Shown: piece after piece, positions 47,901-59,600 of the stretch
How the letters are laid out: every line of letters begins with the position of its first letter
Numbering within the stretch: the stretch's first letter is position 1
Source: Petrosia ficiformis
Lineage: Eukaryota > Porifera > Demospongiae > Haplosclerida > Petrosiidae
Assembly: GCA_947044365.1 (NCBI GenBank)
Contig: OX345652.1
Span: 1,271,001 to 1,335,000 of the forward strand
Length of the DNA stretch: 64,000 nucleotides
Direction: 5' to 3'
Position numbers and translations under genes: made by a program
The notes under the pieces: generated by a model
What the model saw: only the letters and a program-made list of their open reading frames with translations
Databases searched by the model: none
Told to the model about the DNA's origin: nothing

Positions 47901-50900
47901 ACATGTATACTATACTCTGTTCGCATACACACTGACCTCAAAATGTTATATGACTTTATATGTAATATAATGTATAGTTAATGTCATACTGTAACTCAAT
48001 AATGAAACAATGGATTGAAATTTGACATGCACAAAAAAGAGCGGGAAGGATAATTACATGAAAATGGTGGATTGTTTGCCCTTCCAAACTGAAGTTATGA
48101 ACTTTTTTTTTAGGTCATGATAAACATGAAATTCACAAATAACCTTTATAGTATAACTATACATCATCTTTGTAGATTATCTTAAATATACATACATGTA
48201 CATACATAGCTCTGGTACAGTCTGTAATCATAATACATATATTTAGAGTTTCAACTCTAGAGTCTTTCTATAGCTATCCTTACATTTGTACATGTACTAT
48301 ACTGTATCCTTTATCACTTTAGGATTGTGTGCATGGACTGTTAATATTGTAAAGTTCTATGAAGTATTCTGTGATGTAGAGCCTAAGAGAAAAGCTCTAG
48401 CAACCGCTAATGCTGACCTAGCTGCTGCTCAGGAAAAACTAAAGAAGATTAAAGCTAAGATAAAGGTTATATAATAATGTTGAGTAATAACTCCATGTAT
48501 TAATAGATAGTATTATTTACACATGTACTCCCTTTACATACATGTATATTATCATCTGTAGACTCTATACTATACTCTTAGGGTTCGGTGATATTGAAAA
48601 TTAAATTTTACAATTATTGCTTGATATTCTGGTCCTTGTTTTTGAGAGCATACAGCTCAAGATTAAGTGTGACGTACAGTATTTTTCAACTATTGTAAAA
48701 TTTAAGAAAATCGTAAAAATCATCCAAATTTGGATGATTTAGCTAAATTCTAAAATTCATCCAAATTTGGAAGATTTAAGAAAATTGTAAAAATCATCCA
48801 AATTTGGATGATTTAGCTAAATTCTAAAATTCATCCAAATTTGGATGATTTTTAGAATTTGGATGATTTAGCTAAATTCTAAAAATCATCCAAATTTGGA
48901 TGATTTAGCAAATTGTAAAATTCATCCAAATTTGGAAGATTTAAGAAAATTGTAAAAATCATCCAAATTTGGATGATTTAGCTAAATTCTAAAAATCATC
49001 CAAATTTGGATGATTTTCCAAATTTGGATGATTTAACTAAATTGTATTAGTTGTCAGACCAGTGAGACAGAACAATATTTATTTTCTGTGTTACATTTGT
49101 AGCTTAATGTTGGTTATAATTATAGCTGTTTCAATCTGTCTCTTATGTCCTTTTGTATTCTATATGTACATATACAGTGTAATCTTTTTCTTTCTTCAGG
49201 AACTTGATGATAATCTTGCAGAACTCACAAGAGAATTTGAAGAAGCAACATCAGCTAAACTAAGATGTCAACAGGAGGCTGAGGCTACAGCCAGTACTAT
49301 CAGTCTAGCTAATAGGTTGACATGCATATACATATATCAAGCCAAATAGCGTGTTCCTATTCTTGCTTTACATGTATATATAACTGTAATCATTAAGGCA
49401 TAATATTGCTCCCTTTATTTCAAACACACTGTACATTATTATAAATACGATAGCAGACAATAGTACCTACAAGGACCATCCTGTACAGTGCAATACAATA
49501 CAGTACTTCAGCTTGCACCCACATTGCAGTCTGTATTGTACTGAGAATGAACTATAACAGTAACAATGCTACTGTTAATGTCTATTACATGTGTGACTCT
49601 GTGTACGTGTATATACGTACATGTATGTATATGTCTGTGTGTGTGTGTTTCTGAACTCACAAGTGATACTTTTCATTATGTAATTTATTATACACATGTA
49701 CCATTCCTGACTTGTAGAAAATGATCAAGTGTGTGTATAAGTACATGTAATAAAGTGTTTACCTGCTTTCATTTTGTCATTTCAGACTTGTAAATGGCCT
49801 TGCATCTGAAAAAGTACGATGGGCAGAGTCAGTTGAGTCAATGAAAGAGGAAGAGAAGATGCTACCAGGTGATGTTCTGTTGACATCTTCTTATCTCTCA
49901 TATGTTGGATCTTTTGGGAAAAACTATCGTATTGATCTGCTGGAGAATAAATGGATGACTTTCCTACAGTCACTAAATGTATGTGGGTTGAAAATTCATG
50001 GATGGATGGATGCACAGACAGACGGATAAATGGATGGATGGATGAACATAAGGATGGACAGATGGATGCTACATACATGTACATGTACATGTACATGTAT
50101 ATGCACTGTATAAATACTTCCATAATCGCCTAACCACACAGATTCTCTTCCCATCCATTAACCCAACATTCAATTTATCTATCCATACATCTATCTCCTG
50201 TATTGTATTGAGATTATTTTTATACACCGCAGGTCATTTATGATAGCTTTCCATGGGGTTTAATGTATATATATATATATATTATGTGTTTGTGTCACAT
50301 GTACGTGACTATGCGTTATATACATACATGTAGTTAAGGAAGTTGCATCATTCGGCCAATTAATGGCCATGGAGAATGCAGTCTAGGTGAAATATATTCC
50401 TAACATTCTACAAGATCCCTTAAAAAAATAGAAATTACATGTGTATAATAGGCTGTTGTGTTTCAAACATAACAATGTCAACCATAATTAATAAAAGTTG
50501 GACACCACAAAACAATCATACAGATAATTTTTTCTCCATCACTAATTGTAACGTACAAGTACATGTACATGTATTGTGTTACCTTCCATTGTTAGCCTCT
50601 AATTCCAAAGACTGAGGGTCTAGATGTATTAGCATTACTAACTGATCCAGCTAAAATAGCTCGTTGGAATAATGAAAATCTACCAAATGATCGCATGTCC
50701 ATTGAGAATGCCACCATCTTGACTAATGCTGAACGTTGGCCTCTAGTGATTGACCCTCAGCTACAGGGCATTAAGTGGATAAAGACCAGAGAGGGAGAAA
50801 ACTTGAAAGTTGTTAGACTAGGAGCTAAAGGGTATGAATGTATATATACATTATGTACATGTATATGCATCTACATATACATGTACGTACGTGTACATCT

Positions 50901-53578
50901 ATATATACATGTATTAGATAAAGCACTGGTGCGAGTGCTGTACGGGAAATATAGCACGAGGGATGGGGTCGAGAAACTCATACAGCACGAAGCATAGCTG
51001 AGTGTTTCCAGTTCCTGATGTAAGCGCGTTGTTTTCTAATGTTGTAAATAACATCCGGAAATATACAACTGGATGTGGTAAAAAGTGTGCTGTCGGTACC
51101 TTTGATGTTAGGCGTCAAATGCGATAAATAATTATAATTATACATGTGTGTATATATAATTATATGAACTGCATCATAACATGACTTGTATACAGAATAT
51201 TCAACTATATAGTGTATGTACATGTAGTATTGAGTCGAGTGCAATCATCATTCAACTGAGAAAATATGCATATTGTTACTATGGAACTTTTTATGGCCCG
51301 TAGGGCCATCCCTATATTTGCTTTCCACGGGGTTTAATGTATATATGCATTGTATACTAGTAAAGGAAGTTGCGTCATTCCCGGTTCGGTCAATTAAGTG
51401 GTGTGGCGCGGCGCGTAAAAGAACACGCGTTTCAGCTACAGACCAGCCAGGAGGTTTCAGAAAGGATGTAAAACTGCTAATAACTGTCGTATATAGCAGA
51501 GAAACAGTATAAATATTATGGAAGAATCTTTAACAAGTAAATATGATAAGTTGTTGAGTTTCAGACACGAGGAAGTCATCATTTAGAACCTTGAATACTT
51601 CAGTCAGTTCATCAGAGACACTAGCACTAGCAAATATAGGGATGTTTTTTTTCTCTATATACACTTGTTCTAAATACAGTATAGATACATTATGCATTAC
51701 ATTAGAACATACTGGATGTGTGTATGTGTATATGTACATGTATGTACATGTATAAACATATACATATCCTTCAGATATCTTGACTCCATTGAGAATGCAG
51801 TGTCTAATGGAGACTGTCTTTTAATGGAGAATATTGGTGAATCTGTTGATCCTGTTCTTGATCAATTGTTAGGTAGACTTACTATAAAGAAAGGAAGATA
51901 TATTAAGATAGGAGACAAGGAAGTGGAATACCATCCACAGTAAGTGTGTGTGTATCTGTGCCTGTGTGTCTGTGCCTCTGTGTGTGTGTGTGTGTGTGTG
52001 TCCAGGATCCTTATCTGTCTGTATGACTGTGCAGTGTGCACATATTCATCTGTATATGTCTGTATACATGTACATATAATATGTACATGTACATGTACAT
52101 ACTACATACATGTATATTTGTGTCTGTTTGTGTATCTGTGTATATACATTGTGTGTCTGTTGTGTTTGTGTATCTGTCTGTCTGTCTGTCTTTCTGTCTG
52201 TCTGTATACATGTATTGGTCTATGTTATGTATGTATTTGTGTTTGCATGTGTGAGTGTGTATCAATAAAAAAGATCCAAGGTTCACATCTCAGCTAGACA
52301 AGTTCCTACATGTACATGTAGATATACATTCTATTACACTTCTTAGGTTCAGAATGGTTCTCCAGACCAAACTTGCCAATCCTCACTACAAACCAGAAAT
52401 GCAGGCCCAGGCCACTCTCATTAACTTCACAGTGACTAAAGATGGATTAGAAGATCAATTATTAGCTGAAGTAGTGGCTACAGAGAGACCTGACCTGGAA
52501 AAAACTAAAGTAATAACACAGAGGAGAATTATCCTCAAACATACATGTACATGTAGTTTACTGTAGGCAATAATAGTATGATAGCAATTTTGTACAAACA
52601 TGTATGCTATTAAGTGTCCCTCTTTGTCGAATGGACCAATGAATAGCATTCTAATTTGTGACTAAAAATAGAATTATTTACTATCAATGTATTGAAGTTT
52701 TTTTGAGATGATTATTTCAGTACTCATCTGAACTTGTAAAGGTCATTCATTTTCACCATGACCTCAGAAAAATGCTCTTAACTTCAGTTCGGAACGACCA
52801 ACAATTTTTTCCTGTGCCTTTTCCATATAATACGTCTTCCGTCCCTTTTTTGTGTACATCAAATTTCAATTCATTGCTGAGTTACAGTATAATCATGTAT
52901 TAACCTTAGGACATTAAACTATGTATAATGTACTATATTACACATAAAATCATCACATCCTAATTTTGAAGTCGTCATGAATATGAACAGACTCTAGTCA
53001 GGATATTACATAGTTTATATAAACACAAGTTAACATACGTAAATTCTTTTCATTTTATAGGCTGAACTTACACACCAACAAAATGATTTTAAGATCAAAC
53101 TAAAAGAACTAGAAGACTCTCTTCTTTCTCGTCTCTCTTCTGCTGGAGGTAATTTTCTGGGTGATACAGCTCTGGTTGAGAACTTGGAAATTACAAAAAG
53201 AACTGCAGCTGAAATTGAAATAAAGGTATTTCAACAGATAATACTACATGTACACATGTATGTGTATGTACATGTGTATATGTACTATTACCTGTACAAT
53301 GCTTACTAAAGACTAGAATTACATACGTATGTACATTTTGGTTGATAGGTTGCTGAGGCTAAGATTACAGAGAAGAAGATTAATGAAGCTAGAGAGAGTT
53401 ATCGTCCTGCAGCAGCAAGAGCTTCTCTCTTATACTTTATCTTGAATGATCTATGTAAAATTAACCCCATCTACCAGTTCTCTTTAAAGGTATGTACAAA
53501 AGACTATTGTTATATCTATGTTACTAATCTATACATGTAATTCCACATTAGAAATTATCTCTGTCTGTCATTTGTCTC

Positions 53579-53609
<31 letters not shown>

Positions 53610-56600
53610 GTCTCTCTCTCTCTATCTCTCCTCTTCTGTATTCTCTTAGGCTTTCAATGTAGTGTTCCACAAAGCCATAGAGAAAGCTGAAGTTGCTGAT
53701 GAAGGCAAACAACGTGTATTAAATCTTATTGATAGTATCACATACTCTGTATTCATGTATACTACAAGAGGACTGTTTGAAAAAGATAAACTCATTTTCA
53801 CATCACAAGTCACTTTCCAGGTAATAATGACTCAAGGTAGTCCATATAATGACTATTGACATTAAAATATAGTGTGCATACATATACACATAATTATGTA
53901 CATGTACACTGTACATGTACATGTATATTGAAATTCTTCTGAATTGTAATAATAATTATAAGAGGCAATTGTGTGTGTTTGCTTTAAGTGCTTTGTACTT
54001 AGCCCCATACATGTATGTGCACAAAACGAACTAAATTTCATGCCAAACAGCAAGTTTTAATTATTAAACTAATTACTATCAAGCTTCACAAACAAGAACA
54101 TCATCTCAAATAACAACAGAACCCAGTTTTCCAAATCTCTTGGAGCTTCACGAGAGGTCTAAACTCAAAATTCATCTTGAAAAACATCAGAACCCCACTT
54201 TCTGCAATTCCTGGATCAATGCAAACAATGAAGTTGTCTTGAAGAAGAACAGAAACATGTGCAGTAAACACAATTATTATTATCTATTACCAATATTCCC
54301 ATTAGGTTCTACTGATGGAAAATCTCATTGATTCAATTGAATTAGATTTTCTCCTGAGGTTTCCAGTGATACCTAATTGTACCAGCCCTGTTGATTTCCT
54401 ATCACACACTTCATGGGGTGGTATTAAAGCTTTATCAAATATGGACCAGTTTAGGAATCTGGATAGAGATATTGAAGGTTTGTAGTCTTGTTATTATCAA
54501 TTGTTCTGTAGAGGATTTTAATGGTGACTAAATTTCTCTTTTTAAAGTACCATAAAATTAAGCACCCTGTAACAGAAGTTCATGTACATGTGTACTTGTA
54601 CATGTATATGAACTTGCATGCCTGAAATTTTGAATAGAGTCAAGTATTCAAGATTGCTTGTTAAAAATTCCCTAACCTCCCAAGTATGATAAAATTTCAA
54701 AGTATCATACATGTGTAGATGTACCTGTTACATGGCTAATAATTAATTTCGACACATAATGCTGTTGTATTTTATTTTCAGGTTCTGCTAAACGTTGGAA
54801 GAAGTTTGTTGATAGCGAGACACCAGAAAAGGACAAGTTTCCAGGAGAATGGAAGAACAAAACATCACTGCAGAAATTATGTATGATGAGAGCTTTTCGA
54901 CCAGATAGAATGACTTATGCTGTTGCGTAAGTATTATCAAATCATTGTGTATAATAATATTTATGTATTATACTTGTGACTTACAAAACCTCATTCTCAC
55001 TAGCGAATATTTTGTTTTTTTAGAAAGGACAATTAAATCATCTGGTTAGCAATCCAGTCACCAGTGCTCAGTACAGTATACATCATACATGTGTACATGT
55101 ACATGTAGTGTAGGCTGTGTAGCATGCACTGTGATGCAAATATTTTATGCAAATTTTTGTGCTCTAAGAGAACTGGAAAAATGTTTTTCTTTTTTCCATA
55201 GACTATATATCGAAGAAAAAATTGGAACTAAATACATTGAAAAGAAGACGATTGCATTTGAAGCATCGTATCAAGAGAGTGGACCAGCTACTCCTGTATT
55301 CTTTGTTCTTAGCCCTGGTGTGGATCCACTGAAGGATGTAGAAGCTTTAGGAAAAACTATTGGATTTAGTTTGGATAATAGAAACTTACACAATGTGTCT
55401 TTAGGACAGGTACATGTATGTAGATATTTCTACTTGTAACATTCAGGTTCTGCTTCAACCTTACCTGGTAATACCTTGAGCCTGCTTTTATCTGTGTATA
55501 CTAATTTTAGTGACTAATGTAAAAATTAGTACACACTAAAAATATATATTTTGTAATCATTTTTATTAGGCATATTATGCATGGCTCAGAAATTCAATAA
55601 AATTACATGTATTATTGCATGCAAAATCTGAACACTAAACTTAGTGGATGCAATTAATAGTAGGCATAAGGTACATATATTATACCACTTCATGTACATA
55701 ATGCAGTACATGTACTTTCCCTATTGTATAATCCATACATAAGTACATACAGGTATATATAAAAGAATCCATTATGTATTTATACATGTATTCAATATAA
55801 TCTAATGCTCATCATGCCCTGTTGTTTAGATAGAATATTTTGTTATATATTACATTGTGTAAAACATACATTTTGTTATACATTATACATACAATTTGTT
55901 ATACATTATAATTATTGTGTAAAATGTAAAACATATGTTGCCATTGTATAGAAGATACATATTGTCATATTCTAAATATTCTTTTAGGGTCAGGAGATTG
56001 TTGCAGAGAATGCTCTTGATCTGGCATCCAAGGAAGGACATTGGGTCATTTTACAGGTACATGTACATGTACATACATGTACAATGTAATATGTATGTAG
56101 AGTTTGTAGACTACATATACATGTACATGTACATTGTACATGTATGTATGAACTAATTCTGAATAGAGAACCTTATCAGAATGCAATTAATTGTGCATGT
56201 TAACAATCACATTTAGATTATAATTATTGTAATAATTTTTTGTTTATCACATTTAATTTTAAATATTCTCCTCAGAATATTCATTTGGTTGCTAAATGGC
56301 TACCAAAACTTGAGAAGAAACTTGAACAGTATAGTGAAGGTAGTCATGAGTCTTACAGAGTATACATATCAGCAGAGCCTGCTGGAGATCCTAGTGCACA
56401 TATTATACCACAAGGTATACTAGAGTCCAGTATTAAGATCACTAATGAACCACCAACTGGAATGTTAGCTAATCTACACAAGGCTTTGGATAACTTTAAT
56501 CAGGTGAGAACATATGTGGTAGTTGGGAAATAATGTGTCCAGAAACACATGTACACATGTATCTGCACCAGATCCTTCTGAATACTGCTCAGATGCTCTA

Positions 56601-59600
56601 TCATCTGAGCTGTTGGAACCAAATTGAGGAAGAGTATTTGTCTCCTACTGTATGATGTGTAGGTCAGACAAATTCAGCTAAGTGTTTCTACTTGCGCTAT
56701 TTTCACTAGTCTATATGCCTGCAAACTGCTATGCATGTTCGCTTGGAACTTCATTTAAGGTCTACCAGCTAGAGTACAATATTATAGATTAAATTGAATA
56801 TACATGTACATCTAATTGACTGTATAGTTCTGATTTTCATGTTGTTGTCCACCATACACAGGACACTTTGGAGATGTGTTCACGAGAGAGTGAATTCAAA
56901 AGCATTCTCTTCTCTCTTTGTTATTTCCATGCCTGTATTGTTGAGAGACGTAAGTTTGGACCTCAGGGATGGAACAGGTCCTATCCTTTCAATACTGGAG
57001 ATCTCACTATTAGTGTTGATGTATTGTACAACTACCTGGAAGCTAATTCAAAGGTACATGTATGTATAATGTAATAATAATGTTTGTGAACCATGGGATC
57101 CTACATGAAGTTTGGTTTCCCATTTTCTTCGAAACAAATCCCCTCCTTTAACTATCTGTTGTGCTTTATTGAGTTTCACTAATTGATAATATTTTTTATA
57201 GAGAAATCTTCCATATACATGTATGTCTTCATCTACTACATGTATAGTACTGTTTACTGAAAGTTTTTCCACGTTCACTTGGTACTCAGAAAACTATAAC
57301 TAACTCCATTTGTTAAATTCTATAACAATACAACAAAATTTATGATTATGTTTATCTTTGTCTCAATCCCATTCTGCTGATGCAAGTCTCATTCTTGTAC
57401 TATGCATGGTTTAAATTTTTACAAGCTCCAATGGTACATGTATACAGTAGGAATGGTGACAAAATTCAGCGATGCAGCCATGCCTCTAAAAATTAATTGA
57501 GCATGCACTGCATGAATAAATAATTAACCAAAAAGTATTTGCTGTTGTACAATCCGTCACATTTCTGGCTAGAACAGTACAATTCCCTATAATGTTTATG
57601 TGTGTTCTTTCATGCTAACAGGTTCCCTGGACTGATTTACGTTATTTGTTTGGTGAGATTATGTATGGCGGACACATCACTGATGATTGGGATAGAAGAC
57701 TGTGTAAAACATACCTTGAAGAATTCATGAAACCAGAACAGGTAAGATTTGATTGAGATAAAGTTATTTATTAGGGGTGCAACTTGGAAAACTTTGTTCA
57801 TATTTGAATTTTGAAAGTACATGTAAATATTTCATTTGAAACTTCATTGCATGTGTCGTTTGTGCACAGCTTAAAAGGGCAATAATTACAACCCCATGTT
57901 GGAAAAATCAAAAAGAACAAAATATTAATTATAATCTAGTGTTTTCCCCAGGATAAATATTAAGGGTGGGGGAGTGCATCAGTGGTACATGTACATGATG
58001 TTTGGTCAACAATGTTCAATCAGTGTTATAAAACAGTGTTTTTCAGCATAAACTTTAAAATTAAAGGGTGGGAGAGCATTACTAAAGGATGGGGGCGCCA
58101 TGTTACCACCCTTTGGGAGAAACACTGATAATCATAATGTATAATAATATACTGCTTCAGTTTTGGTGACCCATTGGAATTTTTTTGCATGAGTGAATGC
58201 TTTAAGTATGAAATCATTATGTCCAGCTGTACCGTCTAGTTCATAACTATATTTATATTACTATTTTAGCTGGACTGTGATCTACTGTTGGCTCCTGGAT
58301 TCCCTATACCTCCAAACTCAGACTACAAAGGTTATCACTTGTATATAGATGAGACTTTACCTCCAGAAAGCCCAGTCCTATATGGACTCCATCCTAATGC
58401 TGAAATAGGATTCTTGACTACAACAAGTGAAAACCTATTTTGTACAGTCTTAGAAATGCAACCACGTGACTCATCAGGAGGTGGTGGTGCTGGGACTAGC
58501 AGAGAAGAGAAAGTAAAAAGTGTTTTAGATGAGATTTTAGAGAAACTTCCTGAATCCTTCAATATGGTGGAATTATTTGCTAGAGCTGAGGAAAAGACTC
58601 CTTATGTGTTAGTAGCACTACAGGAAAGTGAACGAATGAATACACTCACAAAAGAAATACGAACTTCACTTAAGGAACTGAATTTAGGATTAAAGGTTAG
58701 ATTTAGTGTATTGTATATTTGTTACCCAGTAAGTACTATATACATTTAGTTTGAAGTGAATTAACTCTTAAAGGACTGATATCACATATCTGTAACATTT
58801 TATCCCTATGCACTTAGGAGTGTGTTTCTAGCATTACAAAGCACTCGAAATGTTCATAATTGGTTTCAGTGATAAGTCCAATGGTTTTTCAGTCACCCTT
58901 GTAATTTGGGTTTCAGTGAGCCCACCTACACTATCTGGTGGCTAGCTGAAACATTTCAAAAACCCGATATTGTGGGTGTAACTAGCACCAACATGTAGTG
59001 GGGTCACTTTGTTTGGCCCAGTTGCTGTCAAAAGAGGGAGAACACTGCATTGACTTTCAAGTCTCGTTAAGCAAGTTGCTAGAAGTAGTACTCCATGTTG
59101 GAAAAGGAGCCAAGTTTGGGGTACAGAAAGTGAAAGATGACCGAGATATCTGCAGCAGACCCACCGGTTTTGGAAATGGAAAGCATTGCCAAAACATTCA
59201 AGGGTTAAGCATTATCTAGTATAAATATACATGAAGTGTAGCAAAAGCAAAATATTGAGTTTTGTAATAATTATTGTCACATGAACTGTAATTGGTACTT
59301 GAGTGTGTATTTACTATTTAGTTAGGGCAACCCTGAGAAAGCCCAACTCTAGCCAGGTCTACGAATCCTCTCTGATCTTGCTTGCTTCAATGTACAGTTA
59401 CCGTATTCTCCTTTTTATTTGATTCATTTCTTGCTTGCTAAAGGTCACCCTTCTAATGATTATCCAATATAGTAGTGTAGAAGACTTCACTTAACTTACT
59501 CACTCACAAAAGTACTTTGTATATAATATTTGTCTTAATTCCTTTATTACTGTAGTTAACATTTAACATAACTACTAGTACCTACCATAAATACAAGTAC

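Larger units (their letters stand above)
17750..57250. repeat. Dispersed self-complementary TACATG arrays in dynein introns
   Basis: Nearly every dynein intron carries short runs of (GTACAT)n; since TGTACA and ACATGT are palindromic, each run can pair with itself and with all others. Dense stretches include about 20046-20345, 21120-21290, 24676-24892, 27700-27915 and 47030-47285. The same motif is sparse before 17 kb and after 60.3 kb and is excluded from exon interiors, so it follows the transcription unit's introns. Confidence 0.85.

Noticed and set aside
48718..49034. A CRISPR array
   Set aside because: Units are palindromic with short, mutually similar spacers in a eukaryotic intron; there are no unique spacers.
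51941..52260. Long open frames at 51944-52297 and on the opposite strand
   Set aside because: They are encoded by TG, TCTG and TGTA microsatellites in the intron between exons 50 and 51.
58998..59219. A 73-codon frame in the last intron
   Set aside because: No recognisable product, no fit to dynein between exons 62 and 63, and joining exon 62 directly to 59700 is in frame.
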